A stretch of 64,000 nt of DNA from Balaenoptera acutorostrata (taxonomy: Eukaryota > Chordata > Mammalia > Artiodactyla > Balaenopteridae): the NCBI RefSeq assembly GCF_949987535.1, contig NC_080070.1, positions 8,924,016 through 8,988,015 on the forward strand, written 5' to 3'. Below are positions 23,681 to 35,260 of the stretch, piece after piece. The position numbers were made by a program, and so were the translations under genes. The notes under the pieces were generated by a model. The model was not told the DNA's origin and made no database searches. It saw only the letters and a program-made list of their open reading frames with translations. Within the stretch, counting starts at the first letter, position 1. Each line of letters starts with the position of its first letter.

Positions 23681-26139
23681 GAAGGAAATTATTTTAAAGT
23701 TATACATATATTAAATATTTTTTTAACTTTAAACATATAAATTTTCAGTAATTCACAAATATTTTTATATAGGGCACTTTTTTCCTTTTCTCTCTCTCTC
23801 TTTCTGTCTTTTTTCTTTTTGAAAAGGGGTCTCCTAATTGGATCTAGGCATAATCTTTTAAAAATTATATGTGTGTGTGAGTGTGTGTGTAATAAATTCT
23901 TTAGAATGAAATAGGTAATCATCAGGTTGCTCTCTTTTTTTCTTACTATTTTTATGCCTTTTTGATCAATATTTTGCAGTTGTCTCACTACAATAATGTG
24001 AGATAAAAATTTTAGTAATTTTTCATTGGGAGTCTGTACAAATCATTAAAGTATGTTTTCTTGGAATATGTTTTCTCTATTTATAACGTTTTATAGGATT
24101 ATGTACAATTTAATTAAATTGTAACATTAATTTAGCAAGTCAAGATGCTGTAAAATGTTAAGAGAACAAATATTGCAGAGTTTTGTTAAGCAGTTCAGTT
24201 AGTGGAAGCAGCAGCTTTGCCAGATGACTAGGGAGCAGTCTGTGAGTCAAATATTCATTGTCATGGACACAGGCAGCCAACTTTATGAAAGGAATAGGAA
24301 ATGTTTGTTAATCCAGGCAAAAAGGTCGTCAGATGTTTTCTCTAGGGTAGGACTCCGGGTTATTTTGTTCTCTTCCTCTCTGTATTTTTCATCTTGTTTG
24401 TTTATAAAGATACTCCACTGATTTTATAATGGAAAGCATCTCTGAAAATATAATGAGTCTTATTGAAGGAATATATAAACCTACTTTTAACTTGGTTCAT
24501 TTTCTTTGGTCAGAAGCAATCTGAGAGGCCAAATTTCCAGCCATAGACTGGATCACAACACAGCCTGTCTGATTTGTTCATAAATATAGAAACGTCAAAC
24601 TATTCTTAATTCTGAATTTTGAGAATATTACCACTGAAACAGAGTAGCCACGCAGCATGCTTTGGTTTGCTTGCCAGTTACAGATCATATAGCAGTCGAG
24701 ACAATTTCAACAAGTGCTCTTCAGAGAAACAAAAACATGAAAGCTGAAGTCCTTTTGACATTTTGAATGCACAATAAACTCAGTAAGGGAAAGGGTAAGA
24801 AGCATCAGATTTTTTCAAAAGTATGTTCTTCTTTTACCATTTGGTGAACATATGAAGTAATAGAATCATTTATTTAATTGCATATCAATATTAGAAATAT
24901 TTTTATGTTTGTAAACAACATATTAGTAACTATATTTTTACATAAAGCTTGGTTACTTGTACTGAGAGGCATTACCGAGTCCCCCTCACCTTTTTAGCAG
25001 GATTTATGTTTAATACTTCGGAAAATGTTCTGAAATTATGGAATGTAAAGCATTAACATAGCCAAGGATTAGATGTGCCATTATTTTCTTTCAAACCCGA
25101 ATAGCATTTATTTTTATTTCATTAGATTTGGGTTTCAGTTCTAACCTGCTTTCATCTACGTCATCAGAAAAGATAAAAATAATCTACTTTTACAAGTTTA
25201 ATATGATGCCTTTGTCTACATAGACAAGAACATATTTTAAATGCAATGGTAAGTGTGAAGATATTGATTATTACCCTGCAGTTTCCGCTAAGCCTGAGTA
25301 AAACATTGTCCACAACTGTAATTCCATTAACCCAACATGATAAAATATGAATGGTCTTTTCCACCAAGTTCATTTGAAACCTGTCACTGTGTTTGCACTG
25401 ATATCTGTGGACACCAACTGAAACAGTCTGTGAGCTGAGTCCAGAGGTTTTGTTTTGGCTTGCGTAAATTTTTGTCAGGTCAGAGTTTTCATTGTGGCCT
25501 AAACAGAGATAGCAAAACATTTCCAAATGGACTGCCCGTCCACTCAACTGCCATATCTTAAAATGCTTTCATTGATTCAAAACCAAAGAGTTTTCAAACC
25601 GTTGAGTTAAAAGTTTGACTAAAATGAATTTAATTTTAGTGGCAGTTTTTTAAAAGAGTTTAATTCAAGCTATTCCTTGTGCTTGAGCAAAGCTATGAAT
25701 CCCAGTTCACAAATGAATGAACTCATATATAAACTGGAGTTGCTATAGGCTCTGCCAGACAGAAGGGCAAGAATAAATTTTGTCCTCCCTAAGTGGGCTA
25801 CATTTAACCAGAGAAGTGTTTTCCCCAGGGTTATATTTGCATAGTAGGATTTAAGAGGCTCTAATTAGTTTCTTCTCTATCTCAGCAGAAAAATTTACTT
25901 CCGTCTCCTGATGGAAATTCTTCATTTTAAATTTACTGAAAGTGTATGAGTAGAGAATTATTTAGTTAAATAGCGTCTTACATTTAAATGTGAATGATCC
26001 TGGAAAGGCTGAGGACTTTACATCTACCCATTCATCTATACTCAGCTTTCACAGCTGTTAATTAGGTCAACTGCCCTTTTTCTATGATGGGTTTCTTCCC
26101 TTATGCATTGAACCCTAACTCCTCCCACCTGCTCAAGGA
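23681..26139. other. AT-rich single-copy DNA, one unassigned 127-residue frame
   Basis: Includes a TC run at about 23788-23812 and a (TG)n run at about 23870-23890. A minus-strand frame at 25164-25547 (127 residues, Cys- and His-containing, with a CYLC near its start and a CLCRQRHH stretch near its end) lies in unique sequence. I do not recognise it and see no splice, promoter or polyadenylation support. Otherwise nothing recognised. Confidence 0.4.
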
Positions 26140-27660
26140 AATGTGTCCAGCAGTTTCAACCCTTTATCCTGCATTATCAATTGTTTTCCTCTCTGCTAAT
26201 TATTTTCATCATCATATAAACATGTTTCTTCCATTAAGAAAAAAATCTTAACCATACTTCCCTCTCCAGCTATTGCCCCATTTCTCTACCCTCTTTTGCA
26301 GCAAAACTCAAAAAAAAAAAAAATAATAATAATAATAATAAGGATCCATGGTCACAGATTCCAATTATTTTCTTTTCATTCTTTCCTGAAACTGCTCCAA
26401 ACAGACATACCAAAACATCTCTTATGGTCACCTTGGACCTGCTATTGCTGAATATAGTGGTCAGTTTTCAGTCCTCATTTTATGTGACCCATCAGGAGCA
26501 TTTAACCTAGTTGTTCACGCATAGTTCCTTGAAATAATTTCATTGGTAGGCATCTAAAACACCTACCTTTAGTCATTCCTTCTTCACCTACTTACTGCTT
26601 CCGCTTCATCTCACCAACTACTTAATATTAGAGTTCAAATAAAGAACAGTCCTTGGACCTTTTCTGTTCCTTTCTGCTCTCATTCCTTCAGCAATCTCAT
26701 CCATTCTCACAAACTTAAATTATCATCTAGATGTTAAGGATTCTCCCAGTTTTATATCCTCAGCCCAGATGACTCCTTTAAATTCCAGACTTGTATATTC
26801 AACTACCTATTCAACATCTCCCCTGGATAACTAATACATCTCAGACTCAACATACCTAAAATTGAACTCTTGATACTGATGCAAAACTTGCTCTGCTTTC
26901 AATTTTTGCCATCTCAATTTATAGCAACTCTTAATTTCCCAATACTTTAGTCATGAACATTTGTGTCATCAGTGACCCCCTCTTTCTCTTCCTCCTTACC
27001 ATCCATCTATTACCAAGTCCCATTCAGAATCCAGCAACTTCCTACCAGCCTGACGAATGGCTTCACCTGCATATTTGTGATAGTTTCCTAACTGGTCTGC
27101 TTGCTTCTACTTTGCTTCCTTATAGTCTATTTCTAACATGGTACTTAGCATGAGCTTTTTAAAATCACAAGTCATATCATTTCTCCATTCAAAACCCTCA
27201 AAGGCTCTATTCTCCATCTGCCTCACCTTCCGTAATCACTTGACTTCATCTCCTCTAATCTAATTACACTGGTCTCCTTACTCTTCTTAGACCATGATGG
27301 ACATCTTTCTGCCTCAGGGCCTTTGCATTTCCAGTTTCTCCTGCCTAGACTGCTTTCCCCCTTTATATCTTCCTGACTTGCACACTTGGTGATTTTATTC
27401 AGTTGTTATCTCAGTGAAGCTGTTCCTAACAACCATTTGCCACTAAAACTCTACTTCCAGGTACTTTCTATCCCTTTCTTTTGCTTTGTTTCTCCTTACA
27501 GCACTTATTTTCTTCTAACATACACAATGATTTGTTCAGTTAATTGTCTGCACCCTCCCACTAGAATGTAAGCTCACTGAGGGCAGGAAATTTTATTTTG
27601 TTTTCTGTTGCATAGTCAACAGCTGGAATAGTGGTAGGCACTCAATAAATATGTTAAATT
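26140..27660 (+). repeat. Long L2 LINE remnant with ruined reverse transcriptase
   Basis: One of the longer old repeats here. Blocks in L2 order: 'aggagcatttaacctagttg', 'gtccttggaccttttctgtt', 'tcagcccagatgactccttt', 'aactacctattcaacatctc', 'tttcctaactggtctgcttg', 'cctcagggcctttgcatttc', 'actagaatgtaagctcactg' and the end 'ggcactcaataaatatgtta'. The polymerase motif corresponding to YADD lies near 26721-26749 and contains a TAA stop and substitutions. An A tract with (TAA)n sits at about 26308-26340. No intact coding capacity. Confidence 0.8.
26308..26340. repeat. A tract followed by (TAA)n
   Basis: A run of A's then about six TAA/ATA units. A simple repeat inside the L2 remnant. Confidence 0.9.
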
Positions 27661-28222
27661 AATATGTAAACCTTGAATAAATTCTGGGCTAAGTATACTG
27701 AAGTAGCATGAACTGCAAAAAGTACAGGATAGTAAAGGGGAAGGAGAAGACTGATATCTTATAGTAAGTGAAGAGGATAGTCCCCTGAAACTCTCTGAAA
27801 GAGGCAACTTGTAAAGCTAAGGGCTTGGGATTGGGTTATGAAGGGAGGTTGGAGAGGACAGAACAATTTTCTTTAAAGCTCTCCTTGACCTTAATAGTAC
27901 CTGCCAGAGATATGTTGAATTCAAAATAATTATGGATGAAAGAAAGGGAGTTTCCTCTAGTGATTTTTTTCCTGCTCTGTTTTTTCCTGGCTCCCAGTTT
28001 GTGGAGGGGGGTGAGGGAGTAGGAGATCAGGGAGGAAAAGGGCTCAAGGCTGCTTGTCCAGGCTTCATTTCCAAGCCGAGGTCTGAAGTGACAACTAAGT
28101 TCCAATTGCCAGACCAAACCCTAGAGCAGTTGATCATTGTTAGACCAAGTTCCCCAAACTAATCAATTTATTTTACTGAAGACTGATTAGGAAAAAGGAA
28201 ATTATCTCTTAGAGCAAGAATT
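27661..28222. other. Single-copy DNA, nothing recognised
   Basis: A 93-residue minus-strand frame (27836-28117) and a 76-residue plus-strand frame (27932-28162) overlap, and neither shows a family motif. Confidence 0.4.
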
Positions 28223-28223
28223 A

Positions 28224-28569
28224 CAGTCGTCCCTCAGTATCTGATAGGGGACTGACTCTAGGACGCCCCCTCAGATACCAAAATCGGAGGATGCTCAAGT
28301 CCCTCATGTAAAATGGTGTAGTATTTGCACGTAACCTACCCACATCCTCCCTTGCACTTTAATCTCTACATTACTTATAATACTTAATATGATGTAAATG
28401 CTGTGTAAATAGTTGTAAGTACAATGTAAGTGCAATGTAAACAGTTGTCAGTGCATGGCAAATTCAAGTGTTGCTCTTTGGAAGTTTCTGGAATTTTTTT
28501 TCTTATATTTTTGATCCGAGTTTGGTTAAATCTGAGGATGCAGAACGTGCACATATAGAGAGCTGACTG
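28224..28569. mobile_element. MER2-type Tigger MITE, near full length
   Basis: Starts CAGTCGTCCCTCAGTATC and ends in the inverted AGAGAGCTGACTG, flanked on both sides by the TA target duplication (28222-28223 and 28570-28571). Internal marks: 'gatgctcaagtccctcatgt', 'aatggtgtagtatttgcac' and 'acttataatacttaat'. About 346 bp, the usual MER2 size. No transposase is encoded. Confidence 0.9.
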
Positions 28570-28622
28570 TAGAAGGTTTTCATGGGTCAACAAAGACCCT
28601 GATCAGATTACAACAAAAACAA

Positions 28623-29000
28623 CAATATCCATTTATTAAGGGTTTACTGTGACTGTTGTGTTGTGTCTATTACAGTTGACCCTTGAACGACATGGGCTTG
28701 AACTGCATGGATCCACTTATACATGGATTTTTTTCAATCAATATGTACTTCAGTACTGTACGACCCGTGGTTGGTTGAATCTGTGGATGTGGAACCATGG
28801 ATACAGAGGGCCAACTATAAAGTTACACAGTTTTTCAACTGCACCCCTAAGCCCCACGTTGTTCAAGGATCAACTGCATTTGTAATCTTAACAAGAACAT
28901 TTCAAAGAAGGGATAAGAATACCTTATCAGATGAGGGCACTGAGGCTTTGAAAGTTACTGAGGCTAAATATCTGCATGCCCATTCTGTTGTACAAAGCAC
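28623..29000 (-). repeat. MIR SINE split by a Tigger MITE
   Basis: The left part 'ccatttattaagggtttact' and the right part 'aatcttaacaagaac', 'aagaataccttatcagatg', 'agggcactgaggctttgaaa' are consecutive pieces of a reverse-strand MIR. The Tigger element at 28673-28876 lies between them, so the MIR is the older host. Confidence 0.6.
28673..28876. mobile_element. Tigger-type MITE (MER28/Tigger2-like) nested in MIR
   Basis: Terminal inverted repeats CAGTTGACCCTTGAACGAC and CGTTGTTCAAGGATCAACTG are well kept, with TA on the left edge (28671-28672). Internal 'gatccacttatacatgga' and 'agagggccaactataaa' fit the family. About 200 bp, internally deleted. Confidence 0.85.
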
Positions 29001-30339
29001 AAATGATTCCTTTCTTTCTTTTTTTTCATTTAAGGAATTCTTTGGGGTGGAAGGAATTCCAGTCTCCAACACTGGAATGCCAAGGGGAGGCAGATACAAA
29101 CCAAAGACAGTAAATCCTAATGCTGTTTCATGTTAAAGCTGGTCTTACATTTAAAGCCAATTTAGTATGTTTTTTAAAAGTTTTATATAATATCACTGAG
29201 TTCAGTGATAGAAAGCAGCATGGGAAATGAATCATTCCAGTTGTACCCATTAATCATTCTCCACACTGAGAGAGAAGGTCAAACTATTTACAAAGGGCCC
29301 CTTAAACATAATTAAGAGCAAGAGTCATGTTGTTTAGATGGGGTAACATTTATTTCCATACCAAGGAGAACAAAAGCCATTTTCACTAGGTATTATGTTT
29401 ATCTCTAGCACTTTTTTGAGCTAGTAAAATATTTTAGCAAAACAAATAATTAATCATGTTAAAAATATTTAGAACTACAAAGCAAAGGGGACCTCCCCCC
29501 CCCCCAAAAAAAAACTTTCCACTCCGTTACAAGATAGTGCATTTTCAAAGTTCTCACCATTCACATGTTGCCACCGGAAACTGAATTTGTAATTGACAGT
29601 TGTACTTTGTAGAACAATATGGTACCACACATTTATTCCTCTAATTATTTCAGAACTTTTAAATTGCGGCTTTTATTTGAAAGGCCTTAGGACATGGTAA
29701 ACACAGCCAAGATTATTGAGGGTTCATTGTTTGAGATGTTTTACTTAACTCTAAGTAATTTAATTGAAGTCAGTAAATCTCAACGAAGATATATCAAATG
29801 GTCTACGCTGTGCTTGCAACATACGAGGCAACGGTTGGGGATTAAAAATTGTATAAGATACAGTTGTCTCCACATTTAAAAACATACATTGAGAAAGCCA
29901 TTTGAGAGCTTGGCAAGAGGAATCAGAAAATAAGCCCTATTCACACAAACCGAAAAACCAAAACAAACTTTGGTGTTAAAAAGAACAGGAGTAATTAATG
30001 CAGCATGAATATATTTGCCTTACAGTCCTGTATCTTACTGCCAATATGTTTAATTATAGACAGTATCACTGATTGACATCTATATGTATATATATGAATA
30101 TGTATATACAAATTTTGAGAAATACTGATAATGTGAATAAAGTTATGCAAATTCAAAAACAATTCTGACTTCACCCATTCTATACTTTTTAGAGATATTA
30201 AGTAATCGTTTCTAACAAAAAATGTCAAACTAAAGATTTCTTAGCATTCCCTTTACTTGATTTCTTGGAAGAAATGAAACATTTATTGAATTATTCTAGT
30301 GTTATCAAGAATGGAAGACAGGGTAACACTGTTTATATT
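29001..30339. other. AT-rich single-copy DNA with a C-tract/A-tract junction
   Basis: Holds a run of about ten C's directly followed by A's near 29495-29515, and AT-rich text elsewhere. No gene or nameable repeat. Confidence 0.45.
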
Positions 30340-30352
30340 AAAATATCTCCCA
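30340..30352 (+). repeat. Target-site duplication of L1, left copy
   Basis: AAAATATCTCCCA, repeated exactly at 31094-31106, brackets the short L1. Confidence 0.93.
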
Positions 30353-31093
30353 GGTTCCTTAAAAAACTACAAATAGAACTACCATACGACCCAGCAATCC
30401 CACTACTGGGCATATACCCTGAGAAAACCATAGGTCAAAAAGAGTCATGTACCAAAATGTTCATTGCAGCTCTATTTACAATAGCCAGGACATGGAAGCA
30501 ACTTAAATGTCCATCAACAGATGAATGGATAAAGAAGATGTGGCATATATATACAATGGAATATTACTCAGCCATAAAAAGAAATGAAATGGAGGTATTT
30601 GTAATGAGGTGGATGGAGTTAGAGTCTGTCATACAGAGTGAAGTAAGTCAGAAAGAGAAAAACAAATACAGTATGCTAACACATATATACGGAATCTAAG
30701 GGGAAAAAAAAAAAAAAAAGGCCATGAAGAACCTAGTGGTAAGACGGGAATAAAGACACAGACCTACTAGAGAATGGACTTGAGGATATGGGGAGGGGGT
30801 GGGGTGAGATGTGACAGGGTAAGAGAGGGTCATGGACATATATACACTACCAAATGTAAAAGAGATAGCTAGTGGGAAGCAGCCGCACAGCACAGGGAGA
30901 TCAGCTCGGTGCTTTGTGACCACCTAGAGGGGTGGGATGGGGAGGGTGGGAGGGAGGGAGGTGCAAGAGGGAAGAGAAATGGGAACATATTGTATATGTA
31001 TAACTGATTCACTTTGTTATAAAGCAGAAGCTAACACACTATTGTAAGGCAATTATACTTCAATAAAGATGTTTAAAAAAAATAAAATAAAAT
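30353..31093 (+). mobile_element. Short 5'-truncated L1 3' end
   Basis: Begins in the last part of ORF2 (frame 30265-30699 reads the typical '[20 protein letters not shown]', then 'SAIKRNEMEVFV', and runs into L1 from unrelated upstream sequence). The 3' UTR follows, with G-rich blocks near 30788-30810 and 30928-30961, and a tail 'aataaag' plus (AAAAT)n. Exact 13-bp TSDs flank it. The open C-terminal frame and clean TSD indicate a fairly recent insertion. An internal A run at about 30702-30718 is unusual in the 3' UTR. Confidence 0.95.
30928..30961 (+). other. G-rich quadruplex-type motif in L1 3' UTR
   Basis: Eight or so runs of three to four G's separated by one to three bases ('ggggtgggatggggagggtg', then 'gggagggagggag'). 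L1 3' UTRs in several mammals carry such tracts. Whether it folds is an inference. Confidence 0.85.
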
Positions 31094-31106
31094 AAAATAT
31101 CTCCCA

Positions 31107-31339
31107 CAGGTTAGCAAGCAAACTTTCTGTAAAGAACAATAGTAGGTATTTTAGGTTTTGTGGTCATACTCAGCTCTGGCATGTATGTTCCAATAATTTT
31201 ATTCGTGGACACAGAAATTTTAATTTCATGTAATTTTCATGTGTCACAAAATATTGTTTTGATTTTTCCCCCAATCATTTAAACATGTAAAACTGTACTT
31301 TAAAAATTATATGCAAAAACAGGGGACTGCAGACCCCTG
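31107..31339. mobile_element. hAT-Charlie-type MITE
   Basis: Ends form imperfect inverted repeats: left CAGGTTAGCAAGCAAAC, right GGGGACTGCAGACCCCTG. Inside, 'ttctgtaaagaacaatagta', 'ggtattttaggttttgtgg' and 'gttccaataattttattc' follow a known hAT-Charlie layout. It begins exactly at the L1's right TSD, so the L1 landed at its edge. Family number not assigned. Confidence 0.65.
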
Positions 31340-31414
31340 ATATAACTTGTTTTCCCGGTCCAAGTCACAAAATAGCTTTCATGGTTGTATACATATAAAC
31401 TATCCCTCAGGGAT

Positions 31415-31650
31415 ATAATAATTGCAACTAATCATTTAGTGCTTATATGCCAAACATTATTCAATATACTTATTAACCTATATAAGCACCTTTAATCCTC
31501 AGGCCAACCCTAAAAGTAAGGAATATTATTGCCTCCATTTTACAAAGAAGGAAACTGAGGCAGAGTAGTGAATAACTGGCTTGGTGTCACACACTTATGG
31601 GATCAGGCCTAGAATCTGTGCTCTTAGCCTCTGTTCTTTGCCACCTGGCT
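31415..31650 (-). repeat. MIR SINE, reverse
   Basis: Clear complement of MIR: 'ttattgcctccattttacaa', 'agaaggaaactgaggcagag', 'ggcttggtgtcacacactta' and 'gcctagaatctgtgctctta'. Near full length. Confidence 0.88.
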
Positions 31651-32612
31651 GCCTGGTGATGTGCTATGTTTCCAGCTACAGAACAGGGAACTGTGAACTA
31701 CTTAAGCTGTTTTAAATTTATAGGGATGGTGTTTTTATGTGAACTGGTAAAGACAAATGCAAATTGTTCAATTTTTGAGATTCTTTTTTGGCAAGTAGAG
31801 TATTTGAGACATGAAGTAATACAGTTGAGGGAAAAAAAAGTATTGGTGATAATGTGTATAGCTGACTCCCATCACAAAAATACTAACATATTTTCCTTGG
31901 GTTGGGAAATTCTAAGTGTCTTGGAGAGTTAACTCATTTGACATCCTGATGCCAGAGAAACTTTACCTAAAACACAGCAGGATATTAAGTATATATTTTA
32001 GTTTGAGTCATCTCTTAATTGTCACATTGTTTTTCTATGTAAGAACTGTTGATATTTAAACTGTGCACAATCTCTTTTAATTCTTTGTATTTGTTTTAAA
32101 TGCAACATGAGGTGTTCATAAGTAATACAAATAAAAACTAATATTTATTATCCAAACTCCTTTCTTAGAATAACTTAGCACACATCTCTAGAAATAGATT
32201 ATGTATTATTTTATACATGGCAGGGAGGGATGGGGTTATTCAATTTGGTAATTACATCACCATTCTTTGGATAGTATTATGCAATTTCTTGTAAGATTAA
32301 TCCATTAAATAAATTCTTTTTTTTTAATAATGCGCTTGATAGATTAAAATAGCTCATTATTTTCCTTACTGTGACAATTTAAACTGTTCATTAGCAGGAA
32401 TATGCCCATTATTTTGCAAAGCCTCATAATATTTTTATAATGCAGTTGTACTTATTCTTTTGTATAATTGCATTTCTTATACCTTCTATAATTATCCACA
32501 TAGTATTTGCATATATTAGAGACATTTCTGAATATATATGTATGTGTGTGTTTATCATAACAATCATGAAATGGCCATATTTGTGATTTTAAGCCCAAAC
32601 CCAGAATATATA
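31651..32612. other. AT-rich single-copy DNA, nothing recognised
   Basis: Unique, AT-rich. An 88-residue plus-strand frame at 31666-31932 shows no motif. Confidence 0.45.
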
Positions 32613-32625
32613 TGCCCTCTTTAAT

Positions 32626-32661
32626 TTTTTTTTTTTTTTTTTTTTTTTTTTAAGGATTTTC

Positions 32662-32700
<39 letters not shown>

Positions 32701-32707
32701 TTTTTTT
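32626..32707. repeat. Poly-T plus (TTTA)n tail array
   Basis: A run of T's to about 32652, 'aaggattttct', then TTTA units to 32707. It is the A-rich tail of the SINE read from the opposite strand, and probably length-variable. Confidence 0.92.
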
Positions 32708-32993
32708 GGCTGTGTTGGGTCTTCGGTTCGTGCGAGGGCTTTCTCCAGTTGCGGCAAGCGGGGGCCACTCTTCATCGCGGTGCGGGGACCGCTCTTCATC
32801 GCGGTGCGCGGGCCTTTCTCTATCGCGGCCCCTCCCGTCGCGGGGCACAGGCTCCAGACGCGCAGGCTCAGCAATTGTGGCTCACGGGCCCAGCTGCTCC
32901 GTGGCATGTGGGATCTTCCCAGACCAGGGCTCGAACCCGTGTCCCCTGCATTAGCAGGCAGATTCTCAACCACTGCGCCACCAGGGAAGCCCT
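32630..32993 (-). mobile_element. CHR-type SINE with internal duplication and long TTTA tail
   Basis: Minus-strand copy, flanked exactly by the 17-bp duplication TGCCCTCTTTAATTTTT (32613-32629 and 32994-33010). It keeps nearly all CpGs ('gcgcgggcc', 'atcgcggcccctcccgtcgc'), which suggests recent insertion. Two features are unusual: a tandem duplication of about 23-24 bp at 32761-32783 and 32784-32807, and a tail of more than 20 T's followed by about ten TTTA units. Confidence 0.96.
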
Positions 32994-33010
32994 TGCCCTC
33001 TTTAATTTTT

Positions 33011-34344
33011 AATAAAGCTTTTATTTAATCTCTTCATCTAGGTCTTTTAGATGATCACACAAGAATGTAAATAAAACAATTCACAGTAATTTCTGTACAG
33101 TCTTCCCTACTAGATTTTGTATCTTTGCCTAGAGATTTTCTACTCTACCAAACTGAGCTGATTAAAGGTCAGGGAAGAGTTTTAAATGTTCTTACTGAAG
33201 TAGAAGTCAGAGGAAAGAGAGATCATGATTGAATTTTGAACAAAAGCCAGTATGAAAATGTAGACTGGAACTCTGTCTGGCTATGAAACTGGAACAAAAT
33301 AATGACAATTTAAAAAATCATATGCAAAACAGAGCTGATAGAAGATAGAATAACTGAAAAACATTAGCAGGGATAGAATGACCTGGAAAAACTCCTCCTG
33401 GGGACTTGCACTCCCTCTGCAGACACCCAGTATGAGTCCCCAGGGTAAACAATTCCATTCCAATAAATGTTGTTGAAAAGATAACTTTTCTTATCAGACA
33501 ACAGCTAAATGTATGACATAATTACTCTGCAAAGGAGAGTAATATGCTCACATAATTTTTTTAAAGAACTGATTGCCTGTTGAAGGTTTGTTCTCCCAAC
33601 AATAGCCTGTGGCATCCATCTTGATAATGGACCAGATAACAGATGGTATTTCTTGAAGGACACATTCAAATTAAAGCACTACTTCAGAGAAAAGCAACTT
33701 TATTCCTCTATTATCATGGACATTGAGAAAACTTTTTTGATTTTATGGTTTTTATAAGTTAAGGAGATCTCTTGAGTAGTCACCTGGTTATTGACAAAGC
33801 CTAGCCATGGACGTTCTCTTTCCTTTTCAGACTATAGCATTTATTTTAAAAGTAACTATAACTAGACTATAAAATAGTGTCAATTGGGCAATGTTCTATT
33901 TTAGAGTTGATTCCTAATGTGACATTAAACTAAAAATCTTAGCATTGTTCTCCAGGTTTTCTACATATTACCTGAATAGAGTCTTATTTTTTGATTCAGA
34001 GCCTCATTTTTAAAATGAGATTTTACAACGTCTGCAACACCTAATTGTGCATTTAGAGAAACTTTACTATCTCTACAAAGTTGGAATTGTATAGAATCAT
34101 GCTATATGTTATAATAATGTAGGTTTATACTATATTGCTTTATAAATGGGATTTTTTCATTTAACTAAAACAGTGAATATCTTTTCATGTCATTGAAACA
34201 TGATTTCTCATGCATTGCAAAATAAGATATTTAATAGCTGCATAGAATCCCATCATAGGATACTATTAGCATTCACTTTGTTGACTTTTTTCTTTTTCTG
34301 TTACATCAGAATTTCTGTTGATAATTCAGTACCATTACTCCTAC
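33011..34344. other. AT-rich single-copy DNA, nothing recognised
   Basis: No nameable repeat or gene. Confidence 0.45.
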
Positions 34345-34730
34345 ATCTATGTTCTCCCCTTTATTAAAGGGCTAGACACCTGGGAACTATGTTTTCCAGA
34401 ATCCCTGACAACAGGTTTCCACATAGATTCTGCCAACAAGAGACACTTGAGTAGAATTTAGAAGGTAGAGAGCAGAAGTCATTACTGTTCTTGTGTCTGC
34501 AGTGGGCAGATACCCACCCACTTTCTTGTAGGGAATGAGATCATCTGTAGCAGTTTTCTGTAACTCCCCAATTTCTAGTTTTCTGAAACAAGCAGCAATT
34601 TCTCTCACCTTTGTTCTCCCAGTCATCCCAACAATTTTGTAAATCTTTGATCCCCTGTATTTCATTCTGATTAAAATACCAAGAGGGGTTTCGGGGTTTC
34701 TGGTTTTCTGACACAACCCTGACTGAAATA
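34345..34730 (-). repeat. Old mammalian interspersed repeat, family not named
   Basis: Blocks such as 'tgttttccagaatccctgac', 'gtttccacatagattctgcc', 'aacaagagacacttgagtag', 'caagcagcaatttctctcac' and 'tctgacacaaccctgactg' are familiar from a common mammal-wide repeat with an LTR-like end, but I cannot name it. Strand is uncertain. The 109-residue minus-strand frame here is a by-product. Confidence 0.4.
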
Positions 34731-35064
34731 GTCATGACTATTCAAAAAGGACTGAATCAAAAATTATGGACCTTATTAGGTTTTTGGTAAATTGCCAGAA
34801 AGGTTTCCAGAAAATGTGTGGTAGTTTCATTAGCATGACAATACTTTTTCATACTTTACATATGAAAGTAAATTGTTCCACGTTAATGTCATTGTATGTC
34901 ATTGTATATAGTTGTTGTTAAAAAGTTTTTGCTAGTTTAATATGTTAAAACACGGCAACTTGTTCATTTATTTCATGGTGAAGAACAATAAATTAACAAT
35001 ATTTTCTTTCTTGGCAATTTTTATTATTTGTAAAAGATTTTTGAACAGCTTAGTTGTAACATTT

Positions 35065-35260
35065 TCTCATTTTTTAAATAAACTTTTAATTTTAGAACAG
35101 TTTTGTTTACATAGGTTCTGCACCCCAGTTTCTCCTATTATTAACATCTTACATTAGTAGGATGCACTTGTTACAATTAATGAACCAATATGATACATTA
35201 TATTATCTATAAAATCATGAATATAAGTAATCAACACTAGGAGCATACACACCCAAATTG
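35065..35260 (-). repeat. Old L1 (L1M-type) 3' end
   Basis: Reverse orientation: 'aataaacttttaattttaga', 'ctgcaccccagtttctccta', 'ttattaacatcttacattag' and 'gttacaattaatgaaccaat' match an old L1 3' UTR layout. Confidence 0.65.

Noticed and set aside
30265..30699. 144-residue plus-strand frame
   Set aside because: The first 30 or so residues are unrelated flank fused by chance to an L1 ORF2 C-terminus; not a gene.
32653..32707. Regularly spaced repeats considered as a CRISPR-like array
   Set aside because: A four-base TTTA microsatellite from a SINE tail in a mammalian genome; no spacers.
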